Assembly (NCBI RefSeq): GCF_002140715.2
Contig: NZ_NGLE02000001.1
Span: forward strand, 3,004,001 to 3,068,000
Length of the DNA: 64,000 nt
Reading direction: 5' to 3'
Source of the DNA: Enterococcus sp. 4G2_DIV0659
Lineage (GTDB): Bacteria; Bacillota; Bacilli; Lactobacillales; Enterococcaceae
Below, piece after piece: positions 1 through 8,761 of this stretch. Made by a program: the position numbers and the translations under genes. The notes beneath the pieces are model-generated. The model worked only from the letters and a program-made list of their open reading frames with translations, made no database searches and had not been told where the DNA came from. The first letter of the stretch is position 1, and each line of letters opens with the position of its first letter.

Positions 1-10
1 AAAAACAAAT

Positions 11-63
11 GGCAGGAACAGAAGCAACTCTTTTGGAAATAAGCTGAATGCTTCTGTCCCGCC
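11..63 (-). terminator. Terminator of the ktrB-like gene
   Basis: A long imperfect hairpin (GGCAGGAACAGAAGCA pairing with TGCTTCTGTCCCGCC) lies just downstream of the stop codon. Read on the minus strand it is followed by a T-rich stretch at 1-10, as expected for an intrinsic terminator. Confidence 0.75.
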
Positions 64-67
64 TCTT

Positions 68-1468
68 TTAGCCAATAATAATTTTTTCAGATGGATATTC
101 ATACCCGATATCTCGTGTTTCTTTTGGAACAAATAACATCAAGGTATAAAGCATACCAATTCGACCGATAAACATTAATAAAGCAATCATCACTTTTCCT
201 ACAGTAGTCAAATCAGAGGTAATGCCTAAAGATAAGCCAGTTGTACCAAATGCTGAGGCCACTTCAACAATGATAGCAATCAATGGATGATCTTCGGTAG
301 CTGTCAAAAATAATACGGCAAAGAAACACATAATTAATGAAAGCATAAACACAACAATCGATTTTTTCACATCATCATCATCAATCCGTCGTCCAAAGAC
401 ATTGATCTTATCTTCGCTTTTCAAAAAAGCATATAAGTATAAACCGATAATCGCGACGGTTGTTGTCCGAATCCCTCCCCCAACTGAGCTAGGACTACAG
501 CCAATAAACATCAACAAAGAGAACACAATCAAGGTAGTGACTTGAAAATCACCTAAATCATTGATTTGCAATCCCGCATTTCTGGTAGTCATAGAGTAGA
601 ACATGGATGTAATCCATCGTTGAATCTCATCCATCCCTAAGAATAGATGATCTTTCTCTAATAAATAGATTAAAAGTGTTCCACCCACAAACAAAATCAT
701 AAAGGCTAATAACGCAATTTTACTAAACAAAGAAAAACGAAAAGGCAATCCTCTTTTTTTCTTCTTAAAAAATAACCATTCACGAACTTCCATCAATACA
801 GGAAAACCAATCCCGCCGATAAAAATTAGAAACATGATTACAATTAAAAAAACATAATCATGAGCAAAAGGAATAATTGAGTCACCAGTCACATCAAATC
901 CCGAGTTTGTAACAGCAGAAATCGATTGGTAAAAACCAAAGAAAATTGCTTTAGACCAACTATTATAATAGCCAGAAAAATAAAAATAAGTAGAAAAGAA
1001 GGCACCAAAAATCATCTGAAACCATAAAATAATTGTAAATGTCGTTCGGATTAAACGGACAATTCCGCTTAATTTCGGTTGATTCATGTCCGTCATAATC
1101 AATTGACGCTGCTTTAAAGAAATTCTACGCTTGGATAGAATAATAAAAGCGGTAGAAATCATCATAATTCCTAATCCGCCAATTTGAAAAAGAATCTCCA
1201 TTAAAATAATCCCGCGATCATTAAACACGGAATTGATATCAAAGGTAGATAATCCTGTCACACTGACTGTGCTGATCGCCATAAACATCATATCAATAAA
1301 GCCAACATGAGAGCCTGGTTCTCTAAAAAAAGGTAGACAGAAGAGTAAATAAGAAACTACCGTCATAATAATATAGTATGAAACAATGATTTGAATAGAT
1401 GAAAAATTATTGGAAACAAAACGTCTTCCCTTACGTTGAGCCAGCCAAATAAGCCGCATTCGATTCAT
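68..1468 (-). CDS. ktrB: TrkH/KtrB-family potassium uptake transporter
   Basis: The 466-residue integral membrane protein has the repeated membrane-pore-membrane layout of the Trk/Ktr/HKT family, which moves K+ (with Na+) across the cytoplasmic membrane. Selectivity-loop-like segments with conserved glycines are visible (STVSVTGLST, VTNSGFDV, TTRNAGLQ, FGTTGLSLG). The partner gating subunit KtrA is not in the window. I place the start at 1468 because AGGAGG sits six bases upstream of that ATG. The reading frame stays open to 1600, but the extra N-terminus has no ribosome site. The size and the RIGMLYTLMLF ending fit KtrB rather than TrkH. KtrB versus KtrD is not resolved. Confidence 0.88.
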   Translation of the reverse strand: MNRMRLIWLAQRKGRRFVSNNFSSIQIIVSYYIIMTVVSYLLFCLPFFREPGSHVGFIDMMFMAISTVSVTGLSTFDINSVFNDRGIILMEILFQIGGLGIMMISTAFIILSKRRISLKQRQLIMTDMNQPKLSGIVRLIRTTFTIILWFQMIFGAFFSTYFYFSGYYNSWSKAIFFGFYQSISAVTNSGFDVTGDSIIPFAHDYVFLIVIMFLIFIGGIGFPVLMEVREWLFFKKKKRGLPFRFSLFSKIALLAFMILFVGGTLLIYLLEKDHLFLGMDEIQRWITSMFYSMTTRNAGLQINDLGDFQVTTLIVFSLLMFIGCSPSSVGGGIRTTTVAIIGLYLYAFLKSEDKINVFGRRIDDDDVKKSIVVFMLSLIMCFFAVLFLTATEDHPLIAIIVEVASAFGTTGLSLGITSDLTTVGKVMIALLMFIGRIGMLYTLMLFVPKETRDIGYEYPSEKIIIG

Positions 1469-1622
1469 AATGGACCTCCTGAATATCATTAAAACAAGTA
1501 TAGCAGAAAATAAAAGATGGGCAAATAAAGAATGATGCGTTAAAAGAAATAAGAAATTGATTAAAAAAAATAAGAATTCACCACAAACCCCACAGAACAT
1601 GTTATTTTAATCACAAAGGTGT

Positions 1623-1653
1623 AACATCTATAGTGCTGATTAGATGTTTTTAT
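1623..1653 (+). terminator. Possible attenuator or terminator hairpin
   Basis: AACATCTA and TAGATGTT form a perfect 8-bp stem with a 10-base loop, followed by TTTTTAT on the plus strand. No gene ends here, so it may terminate a short leader transcript ahead of the flavoprotein gene or be incidental. Confidence 0.35.
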
Positions 1654-1665
1654 ATTATTTATAAA

Positions 1666-1681
1666 TGTGATTGAATTCACA
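1666..1681 (+). promoter_or_regulatory. Candidate CRP/FNR-family operator
   Basis: TGTGATTGAATTCACA matches TGTGA-N6-TCACA exactly, the site used by CRP and by Bacillus-type Fnr proteins. It lies 64 bases before the start of a fumarate-reductase-like gene, so oxygen or redox control of that gene is a reasonable inference. Neither a clear promoter nor the regulator gene is seen nearby. Confidence 0.45.
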
Positions 1682-1744
1682 TGATGTGGATAAAGGGAAA
1701 ATAACTGTTTGTTTTGGTTAAACTTTTCAAGAGGTGGGGAAAAA

Positions 1745-3262
1745 ATGAAAAAAGTAATCATAAGTTTACTATCATTAAGTTTATTTGCAGGAATCGCTGT
1801 AGGATGTACAAGTGACCAAGAAAAATCAGCCAAAAGCACTAAAGCATCAAAAGAAAGTACAGAAGCAACGTCAGGTGCTTCTGCGAACGGTTATTCTGAT
1901 TTAAGCGAATTAGAAGATAAATACGATATTGTGATCGTTGGTGCAGGTGGTGCGGGTATGACAGCAGCGCTTCAGGCAAAAGAAGCTGGAATGAATCCCG
2001 TAATTTTAGAAAAAATGCCAGTAGCTGGCGGCAATACAATCAAGTCTTCGTCAGGAATGAATGCTTCACAAACGAAATTTCAAAAAGAAGATGGAATTAC
2101 TGATAGCAACGATACGTTTTTTGAAGAAACCTTAAAAGGTGGAAAAGGAACAAATGACAAAGAATTACTCCGCTTTTTCGTCGATCATTCGGCAGATGCG
2201 ATTGATTGGTTAGACAGCAAAGGAATCGTTTTAAGCAACCTTACGATTACTGGAGGGATGAGCGAAAAACGGACACATCGTCCAGCAGATGGCTCGGCAA
2301 TCGGCGGTTATTTAGTTGATGGACTTGTTAGAAATGTCAAAGAAGAGAAGATTCCGCTATTTGTTAACGCAAATGTAACAGAATTAATGGAAAAAGACGG
2401 TCAAGTAAATGGCGTTAAAGTCAAACTAAATGACGAAGAAACAAAAGAAATCAAAACAAATGCTGTTATCGTTACAACAGGCGGTTTTGGTGCAAATAAA
2501 GAAATGTTGGAAGAATATGATCCTAAATTAAAAGACTATGTCACAACCAATCAAGAAGGAACAACAGGCGATGGCATTAAAATGATTGAAAAACTTGGTG
2601 GAGCAACGGTAGATATGAAAGAAATTCAAATTCATCCAACCGTTCAACAAGATAAATCATTCTTAATTGGCGAAGTTGTCCGTGGTGAAGGTGGGATTTT
2701 AGCTTCTAAAGAAGGAACTCGTTTTGTTAATGAAATGGATACACGTGATAAAGTCTCTGCTGCAATTACTGCATTACCAGAAAAATCAGCTTACCTAGTC
2801 TTTGACCAAGGTGTTCGCGATCGTGCCAAAGCAATCGATTTTTATGACGAACAAGGATTTGTCGTAGAAGGAAGCAACATTGAAGAATTGGCTAAAAAAA
2901 TCGATATGCCAGAAGCAAAATTGAAAGAAACACTTGAACAATGGAATAAAGATGTTCAAGCAAAATCAGATGCACAATACGGACGTAAAACAGGAATGGA
3001 TCACGACTTATCAAAAGGTCCATATTACGCAATTAAAATTGCACCTGGAATCCATCATACAATGGGTGGTGTGAAAATCAATACGAAAACAGAAGTATTG
3101 AAACAAGACGGTTCACCGATCAAAGGCTTATATGCAGCTGGTGAACTCACTGGTGGCCTGCATGGAGCAAACCGTATTGGCGGAAATGCTGTCGCTGATA
3201 TCATCATTTTTGGTCGTCAATCAGGAACAGAAGCAGCCGCATTTGCTTCTACACAAAAATAA
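1745..3262 (+). CDS. Lipoprotein FAD-dependent fumarate reductase-like flavoprotein
   Basis: The 505-residue protein begins with a lipoprotein signal (lipobox AVGC, Cys21) followed by a Ser/Lys/Thr-rich linker, so it should be anchored outside the membrane. A dinucleotide-binding GAGGAG motif near residue 65 and the TTGGFGANKEM, HHTMGGVKIN and NRIGGNAVADI blocks place it in the FAD-binding, flavocytochrome c / fumarate reductase family, which reduces fumarate or related enoates. There is no FMN-binding domain, so electrons must come from another protein. The start at 1745 has GAGGTGGGG just upstream. It is monocistronic, with its own terminator and a CRP/FNR-like palindrome in front. The true acceptor could be fumarate, urocanate or another acrylate. 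Confidence 0.82.
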   Translation: MKKVIISLLSLSLFAGIAVGCTSDQEKSAKSTKASKESTEATSGASANGYSDLSELEDKYDIVIVGAGGAGMTAALQAKEAGMNPVILEKMPVAGGNTIKSSSGMNASQTKFQKEDGITDSNDTFFEETLKGGKGTNDKELLRFFVDHSADAIDWLDSKGIVLSNLTITGGMSEKRTHRPADGSAIGGYLVDGLVRNVKEEKIPLFVNANVTELMEKDGQVNGVKVKLNDEETKEIKTNAVIVTTGGFGANKEMLEEYDPKLKDYVTTNQEGTTGDGIKMIEKLGGATVDMKEIQIHPTVQQDKSFLIGEVVRGEGGILASKEGTRFVNEMDTRDKVSAAITALPEKSAYLVFDQGVRDRAKAIDFYDEQGFVVEGSNIEELAKKIDMPEAKLKETLEQWNKDVQAKSDAQYGRKTGMDHDLSKGPYYAIKIAPGIHHTMGGVKINTKTEVLKQDGSPIKGLYAAGELTGGLHGANRIGGNAVADIIIFGRQSGTEAAAFASTQK

Positions 3263-3274
3263 ATAAACATAAGG

Positions 3275-3315
3275 AACTAATAGATAAACGCTTGCGTCTA
3301 TCTATTAGTTTTTTA
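3275..3315 (+). terminator. Terminator of the flavoprotein gene
   Basis: AACTAATAGATA pairs with TATCTATTAGTT across a 12-base loop and is followed by TTTTT. Confidence 0.85.
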
Positions 3316-3715
3316 ATTAAATAAAAATATATTATCAAGTACATAAGCATTTGAGGTATTAGGTCACAAACGCTATAAGATAACTAGAAAAATTGTTAAA
3401 GATCGTAAACAATACATCTATATAATTTGTTTACAATGATAAATTGCATAAAAAAGAACATATACAGAAAAATTTTTCCAAACAAACCCATTTATACATC
3501 AGCTTTAATTTTAACACTGTAAAAAGCGTCGATTTTATAGTAAGTTTTTTTTCTGATGAATGATAAGAATAGATAGAGCAATACCACCAAAAATAATGCA
3601 ATCATCATTACGATCCTATCTATTTTATTGTACTTTTGGTAAAATAAATAGTAATTAGAATTAAAGTTTAATTATACTAAGTACTCTTTTAGTAAACGAA
3701 AAAAGTAGGTGGAAA
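3316..3715. other. Intergenic stretch without a gene
   Basis: About 400 AT-rich bases. The only recognisable content is the 53-bp copy of the tdk upstream region at 3491-3543. A TATACTAAG-like sequence near 3672 could belong to a promoter for the gene at 3716. No open frame looks real. Confidence 0.6.
3491..3543 (+). repeat. Upstream copy of the tdk leader duplication
   Basis: These 53 bases match 6119-6171 at 46 positions without gaps. Both contain ACTGTAAAAAGC and ATTTTATAGTAA. The second copy is the natural upstream region of tdk, and the four-gene toxin-like cassette lies between the two. Confidence 0.8.
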
Positions 3716-4099
3716 ATGAAAAAGAAACTATTAGTAGTTATAGGTATCATTGTAATAATTATAATTGGGATTGGAGGGAAAGTTATGTTAGACAATAAGA
3801 AACAAGAGGATAAAATGATTAAGATTGTGAATAGTCAAGAAGCAAAAGAAGTATTTGAAAATGGTTTAAAAGTACTTGACCCGAAAGCACTGACAGAAGA
3901 AGGAATTATCAAATCGTATGAAATTGATGAAGAAAGTATCAAACATAATCCTATGGGTGGGATAAATGTAACACTTTTTGCTAATAAAAAATCTAATCTA
4001 TATATTTTCTTCACACTCAACAAAGATGAAAATGGGAATTTAACTGATGAAGGTGGTGGAAATTCTTCTGATTTAGAAAGATTATTGGAGGATAAGTAG
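3716..4099 (+). CDS. DUF1310-like small exported or membrane-anchored protein
   Basis: The 127-residue protein starts with KKK and a very hydrophobic helix (residues about 4-20), so it is anchored in or exported across the membrane. The body contains KEVFENGLKVLDPKALTEEG and HNPMGGINVTLF, which I recognise as the DUF1310 pattern of Listeria, Streptococcus and Enterococcus. No enzymatic motif is visible. It is the first gene of the cassette and its stop codon directly abuts the lipase start. A membrane-facing protein encoded immediately beside a secreted lipase is a natural candidate for the immunity protein, but that is inference. Confidence 0.7.
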   Translation: MKKKLLVVIGIIVIIIIGIGGKVMLDNKKQEDKMIKIVNSQEAKEVFENGLKVLDPKALTEEGIIKSYEIDEESIKHNPMGGINVTLFANKKSNLYIFFTLNKDENGNLTDEGGGNSSDLERLLEDK

Positions 4100-5332
4100 A
4101 TGAGTAATAACTACACTGATAAACAAAGAATGGAAATAGCTGAACAAGAATATAATTCATATAAAGAATCAGACCCAGTAAAAATAGGAAAAGAGAAAAA
4201 TAAGATAGGTTATGTATCTCAAGTAAATGATAAATCCACTGGAGAACAATCATTTGTTATTACAGATAACTATGTATCACCAACTTCGCCTTTATCTGAA
4301 AGAAATCAAGTAAAAGAAGTTACGGTAATTTATCGTGGTTCTTCTTTTGAGTTATCATCAGATGCTGCAAAAGACTGGTTGCTAAATGATATTCCAACAG
4401 GAATACAAGTGGCTAATGGTGGTGGAGCAGTAGCAACGCCACAATTGCAGTCTTCGGCAGAAACCTTAAAAAATGCCATGGAATTATATCCAAATGCACA
4501 AGTATTTGTTTATGGACACTCATTAGGTTCCATGAATGCGCAATACGCAGTTTCAGATTTATCGGATAAAGATAGTTTACGTATTGCAGGTGGATTTTTT
4601 TATGAAGGGCCCAATATTTATGGTGTTCTATCCCCTAAACAACAAGCAACAGCAGATGCCCTAACAAAATTAAACAAATTATTTAACTATGTGGATTCAA
4701 AAGACCTTGTTCCAATCGGTTATGGTTCGGGTAAACTATCAGTAGGAAATATTATTAGAGTAAACGCCAAAAAAGTAGGACTCATTGACCAACATATGTG
4801 GGGTGGATATGATTTTAATAAAGATGGAAGTATTAAGGCTACAAAAGAAGGCAGTCTCCAACTAGCAAAATACATGGTAACTCAACAGTTATCTGCAATA
4901 GATATGATGAGAAAGAGTTTTATGAAAAGCGGTGGTGGTCTTTCTAAATCAGAAGAGATTTTTCTTGATGCATCAGAAGCAATGGCAATCACCCAAGGGA
5001 TGAAACAAACAATTAGTGGTGAAATTACAGAGCTCAAACAAATGTATACAGACGCTATCAAAAATGCAGGAGATTTGTGGAGAACAACCAAATCAAATGC
5101 TGAAAATACAGGTTCCCATTTATCTTATGGAGAGTGTATCGATGCATTAGCTAGAGGAAATGCAACAGAAAGTAGCATCGTAAGAGAACCCGTACGTGAA
5201 TATGAGCAGAAATTAGCGAAAGCTACAAAGATAAGCCGAAATTATGATAAATTATTACAGAAAATAGGGGAGTCAATTACGAAACAATTAGAAACAGACC
5301 AAGAGTTAGCGAATCAGATAAGGAGCATGTAA
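4100..5332 (+). CDS. Lipase-domain protein, probable type VII secretion toxin with N-terminal lipase
   Basis: The 410-residue protein has an alpha/beta-hydrolase lipase region at about residues 70-235. The nucleophile motif GHSLG has Ser141, and plausible triad partners are Asp202 (SKDLVP) and His232 (DQHMW). The C-terminal part (about 255-410) is helical and rich in Lys, Glu and Gln, without a signal peptide. A toxin-first, helical-targeting-domain-last order followed by two small helical genes is the layout described for the staphylococcal type VII lipase TslA, the reverse of ordinary LXG toxins. Substrate is probably a phospho- or glycerolipid. No type VII secretion machinery genes lie in the window. 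Lipase call firm; secretion route inferred. Confidence 0.72.
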   Translation: MSNNYTDKQRMEIAEQEYNSYKESDPVKIGKEKNKIGYVSQVNDKSTGEQSFVITDNYVSPTSPLSERNQVKEVTVIYRGSSFELSSDAAKDWLLNDIPTGIQVANGGGAVATPQLQSSAETLKNAMELYPNAQVFVYGHSLGSMNAQYAVSDLSDKDSLRIAGGFFYEGPNIYGVLSPKQQATADALTKLNKLFNYVDSKDLVPIGYGSGKLSVGNIIRVNAKKVGLIDQHMWGGYDFNKDGSIKATKEGSLQLAKYMVTQQLSAIDMMRKSFMKSGGGLSKSEEIFLDASEAMAITQGMKQTISGEITELKQMYTDAIKNAGDLWRTTKSNAENTGSHLSYGECIDALARGNATESSIVREPVREYEQKLAKATKISRNYDKLLQKIGESITKQLETDQELANQIRSM

Positions 5333-5697
5333 TGGAAAAAGAAGAAGAGCTATCTAAAAAAATGGATGCGTTAGAAACAGACTATAGAAAAGAAAAACAA
5401 CAAATCGAAGAAACAGTTAATGATGTACATAATGAGAATCGAATATTTCGTAGAGAAATCGAAAGTTTAGCTGATTTTGTGAGATACATGGCCAAAAGAG
5501 AAGAAGCTACTGAGCCAGAAGCCCTGCAACAAGCCTATAGATTCATTCAAGAAACACAAGAAGAAGGTCAAATGATTGTTAAGAAAACATTAAATAAATT
5601 AGATGATAAGCAAGAAGAACAAAGAATTTTGTATCAAAAACAAAGAATGTCCTATGAAGAGGATATTTTACAAGCAAGGAAGGAAAGGAATTCATAA
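5332..5697 (+). CDS. Small helical protein, candidate targeting partner of the lipase
   Basis: This 121-residue protein is almost entirely charged amphipathic helix with heptad-like spacing (EELSKKMDALETDYRKEKQ), no signal peptide and no cysteine. Its ATG shares one base with the lipase stop (TAATG) and AGGAG precedes it, so translation is probably coupled. In LXG and TslA-type toxin operons two small helical proteins bind the targeting domain and form the secretion signal; size and position fit that role. I cannot assign a DUF with certainty. Confidence 0.65.
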   Translation: MEKEEELSKKMDALETDYRKEKQQIEETVNDVHNENRIFRREIESLADFVRYMAKREEATEPEALQQAYRFIQETQEEGQMIVKKTLNKLDDKQEEQRILYQKQRMSYEEDILQARKERNS

Positions 5698-5964
5698 ATG
5701 TTAGATGCACTAAAAGAAAATTTAGCTGATATCCGAAAAGAATTAGAAAAAAAGTTGATTCAGACATTTGTAGCTAGTCAAAGCCATGCAACATCTGAAA
5801 ATCGTAAAAAAATGATGGATCAAATGGAAAAAGAAAAGATGAACGGGTTAAAAAGCACAAGTTCCAGTTATCTATCCAGTTTTAAAACATCAGCAAAAGG
5901 GCAATGGGTAAAACAAGCTGAACAAACATTCAAACAAACTACCGAGCAATTCGCTGACTTATAA
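5698..5964 (+). CDS. Second small helical protein, WXG100-like accessory
   Basis: The 88-residue protein starts directly after the preceding stop codon, with AAGGAAAGGA upstream. It is predicted helical in two blocks separated by a Ser-rich turn (STSSSYLSS), a helix-turn-helix-hairpin shape similar to WXG100/EsxA-like and LXG-associated proteins, though a WxG motif is absent. A single GQW occurs near residue 69. It completes a four-gene operon ended by the hairpin at 5983. Role as a partner of the lipase is inferred from operon structure. Confidence 0.62.
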   Translation: MLDALKENLADIRKELEKKLIQTFVASQSHATSENRKKMMDQMEKEKMNGLKSTSSSYLSSFKTSAKGQWVKQAEQTFKQTTEQFADL

Positions 5965-5982
5965 AATCATATCCCATTAGCT

Positions 5983-6019
5983 AAGAGAGATAATTTTTAC
6001 GATTGTTCTCTCTTTTTTT
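5983..6019 (+). terminator. Terminator of the lipase cassette
   Basis: AAGAGAGATAAT pairs with ATTGTTCTCTCTT around a short loop, followed by a run of T. Confidence 0.75.
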
Positions 6020-6118
6020 GTTTTCTTAATATAAAAAATTATAGGAGCCTATCTAAGACGAGTTAATAATGAAGTAAACGATTCATTCAAATTGAAAATC
6101 TCTGGTAGGTGAAATCCC

Positions 6119-6171
6119 TTTATACACCACCTTTAAATTTACTACTGTAAAAAGCATCAATTTTATAGTAA
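6119..6171 (+). repeat. tdk-proximal copy of the 53-bp duplication
   Basis: Partner of 3491-3543, with seven mismatches. It ends in TTTTATAGTAA, just before the tdk ribosome site, so it probably overlaps the tdk promoter. Confidence 0.8.
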
Positions 6172-6209
6172 AATACGAGAGGAGCAAAACGAAAGGTGAC
6201 GACGGACGA

Positions 6210-6806
6210 ATGGCACAATTATTTTTTAAATATGGCGCAATGAATAGTGGGAAAACAATTGAAATACTAAAAGTGGCGCACAATTATGAAGAACAGGATA
6301 AACCTGTTGTTATTATGACAAGCGGACTTGATACTAGAGATGGCGTTGGTATCGTTTCAAGCCGTATCGGCCTTAGAAGAGAAGCTATCCCTATTTTTAA
6401 AGAAACCAATGTCTATGAATTAATTCAAGAACTGGACTATCAGCCTTATTGCATTTTGGTCGATGAATCACAATTTCTAGAAAAAAAACATGTGATCGAA
6501 TTTGCAAAAGTAGTAGATGAATTAAATATTCCAGTAATGGCATTTGGTTTAAAAAATGATTTTCGTAATGAATTATTCGAAGGATCAAAATATTTACTAT
6601 TATATGCGGATAAATTGGAAGAACTAAAAACGATTTGCTGGTTCTGTCATAAAAAAGCGACAATGAACCTTCATTATATCGATGGTCAACCGGTTTACGA
6701 AGGAACCCAAGTTCAAATTGGAGGCAATGAAGCCTACTATCCAGTATGCCGTAATCACTATTTTCACCCACCCATTGATGGTGAACAAGAAAAAAACGAA
6801 AAATAA
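6210..6806 (+). CDS. tdk: Thymidine kinase
   Basis: Phosphorylates thymidine to dTMP with ATP in the cytoplasm (nucleoside salvage). The 198 residues have the type II kinase features: P-loop GAMNSGKT near the N-terminus, the lid/DESQF segment (LVDESQFL), a zinc site with CWFC and a later CRNH, and the substrate loop [19 protein letters not shown] lies about ten bases before the ATG. It precedes prfA by 35 bases with its own AAGGAG, the usual enterococcal/bacillary order. Normal length. Confidence 0.95.
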   Translation: MAQLFFKYGAMNSGKTIEILKVAHNYEEQDKPVVIMTSGLDTRDGVGIVSSRIGLRREAIPIFKETNVYELIQELDYQPYCILVDESQFLEKKHVIEFAKVVDELNIPVMAFGLKNDFRNELFEGSKYLLLYADKLEELKTICWFCHKKATMNLHYIDGQPVYEGTQVQIGGNEAYYPVCRNHYFHPPIDGEQEKNEK

Positions 6807-6841
6807 ACCATACTTATCTAAAGAAAAAGGAGCAACCAACT

Positions 6842-7915
6842 ATGTACGATCAGTTACAATCAATTGAAGATCGCTATGAAGAATTAGGTGAGCTATTAAG
6901 TGATCCAGAAGTTATTGGCGATACGAAACGATTTATGCAATTATCAAAAGAAGAAGCAAGCACAAGAGAAACAGTAGAAGTATACCGTCGCTACAAACAA
7001 GTTGTTGATGGAATCGCAGATACAGAAGAATTACTTGGTGAAAAACTAGATGCAGAAATGGCTGAAATGGCCAAAGAAGAACTTTCAGAGTTGAAGAAGG
7101 AAAAAGAAGTTTTAGAAGAACGCATTAAAATTTTACTGTTGCCGAAAGACCCAAATGATGATAAAAACATTATCATGGAAATCCGTGGTGCAGCAGGTGG
7201 GGACGAAGCAGCGTTATTTGCTGGGGATTTATTTGGAATGTACCAAAAATATGCGGAATCTCAAGGCTGGAAAATCGATGTCATGGAAGCCAGCATCACT
7301 GGTATCGGCGGCTATAAAGAAGTGATCATGATGATTTCTGGAGAAAATGTTTTCTCTAAACTAAAATATGAAAGTGGTGCGCACCGTGTACAACGTGTTC
7401 CATCTACGGAATCACAAGGACGTATCCATACTTCAACAGCCACTGTTGTCGTATTACCTGAAGCGGAAGAAGTAGAATTGGATCTTGCTGATAAAGATAT
7501 TCGTACCGATATATATCATGCCAGTGGTGCGGGAGGTCAGCACGTCAATAAAACAGCTTCTGCTGTTCGTTTAACGCATATTCCAACAGGGATTGCCGTA
7601 GCGATGCAAGATGAACGCTCACAAATCAAGAACCGTGAAAAAGCGATGAAAATTTTACGCGCTCGAGTATACGACCAAATACAGCAAGAAGCACAAAGCG
7701 AATATGATGCAAATCGTAAATCTGCTGTAGGGACTGGAGACCGTTCAGAACGAATTCGTACGTATAACTTCCCGCAAAATCGTGTGACGGATCACCGTAT
7801 TGGGTTAACAATCCAAAAACTAGATCAAATTTTAGCTGGGAAATTAGATGAAATCGTTGATGCTTTAGTTTTATACGATCAAACATCAAAATTAGAAGAG
7901 ATGCAAAATGGGTAA
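6842..7915 (+). CDS. prfA: Peptide chain release factor 1
   Basis: Recognises UAA and UAG stop codons and triggers peptide release on the ribosome. The 357 residues contain the PCRF domain, the codon-recognition region [14 protein letters not shown] and the catalytic GGQ at residues 231-233 ([15 protein letters not shown]). The RF1-specific PxT is seen as PST. The start follows AAGGAG. Its 3' end overlaps prmC by 8 bases; PrmC methylates the GGQ glutamine, so substrate and enzyme are translationally linked. Confidence 0.97.
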   Translation: MYDQLQSIEDRYEELGELLSDPEVIGDTKRFMQLSKEEASTRETVEVYRRYKQVVDGIADTEELLGEKLDAEMAEMAKEELSELKKEKEVLEERIKILLLPKDPNDDKNIIMEIRGAAGGDEAALFAGDLFGMYQKYAESQGWKIDVMEASITGIGGYKEVIMMISGENVFSKLKYESGAHRVQRVPSTESQGRIHTSTATVVVLPEAEEVELDLADKDIRTDIYHASGAGGQHVNKTASAVRLTHIPTGIAVAMQDERSQIKNREKAMKILRARVYDQIQQEAQSEYDANRKSAVGTGDRSERIRTYNFPQNRVTDHRIGLTIQKLDQILAGKLDEIVDALVLYDQTSKLEEMQNG

Positions 7916-8759
7916 CCGTTATTTTGAAGTCCTTGAACGGGCTTCTTCTTTTTTAGAAAAACAAGGCATAGAAGGCCACAGTATTCTATTTGTTTTTTTA
8001 GAAAGAAAAGGCTGGACGAAAACAGATTGGCTTCTTCATTTAAAAGAGAAGATATCAGCAGAAGACGAGCAGCAAATCAACGAGGATTTAAAGAAGCTTG
8101 CTGAAAATTATCCGCCGCAGTATTTATTAGGCTATAGTGATTTTTATGAACATCGCTTTTTAGTCAACGAGCATACCTTGATACCTAGACCGGAAACAGA
8201 AGAGTTAGTGGATCGCTGTTTAAAAGAAAATCCTAATGACTCATTCACTGTTGTCGACGTGGGGACAGGAACAGGAGCAATAGCAATCAGCTTGAAATCA
8301 GTACGAAGCAATTGGCAAGTAACAGCAGTCGATATTTCTGAAGAAGCATTACAGATTGCTCGGAAAAATGCGCAACTTCTAGAAACAGAGGTACATTTTA
8401 TTCATGGAGATGGTCTAAAACCATTGAAGGAAGCCAAAATCGACATCTTAATTTCAAATCCACCCTACATTAGTAAAAGTGAATGGGCGTTAATGGATGA
8501 AAGTGTCCGGACATTTGAGCCAAAAACAGCTTTATTTGCGGAAAATGATGGTCTAGCCATTTATCAGCAATTAGCGCATGAAGCAAAAGACTTACTGAAT
8601 CCTAATGGGAAAATTTACTTAGAAATTGGGTTCCAGCAGGGAAACGCTGTGAAACAAATTTTTCAAGAAGCCTTTCCAGAAAAACAAATAGAAATTGCCA
8701 AAGACCTATCAGGAAATGATCGAATGGTGATTGTTTCATCAAAAGAAGGAGAGAAGTAA
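7908..8759 (+). CDS. prmC: Release factor glutamine methyltransferase
   Basis: Transfers a methyl group from S-adenosylmethionine to the GGQ glutamine of release factors. The 283-residue protein has an N-terminal helical domain, the SAM-binding [11 protein letters not shown] block and the signature NPPY (ISNPPYIS) that contacts the target glutamine amide. Overlaps prfA by 8 bases and is followed after two bases by the ywlC start. Confidence 0.96.
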   Translation: MGNRYFEVLERASSFLEKQGIEGHSILFVFLERKGWTKTDWLLHLKEKISAEDEQQINEDLKKLAENYPPQYLLGYSDFYEHRFLVNEHTLIPRPETEELVDRCLKENPNDSFTVVDVGTGTGAIAISLKSVRSNWQVTAVDISEEALQIARKNAQLLETEVHFIHGDGLKPLKEAKIDILISNPPYISKSEWALMDESVRTFEPKTALFAENDGLAIYQQLAHEAKDLLNPNGKIYLEIGFQQGNAVKQIFQEAFPEKQIEIAKDLSGNDRMVIVSSKEGEK

Positions 8760-8761
8760 CC

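Noticed and set aside
68..1600. Longer N-terminus for the KtrB-like protein
   Set aside because: The extra 44 residues have no ribosome site, whereas AGGAGG precedes the ATG at 1468.
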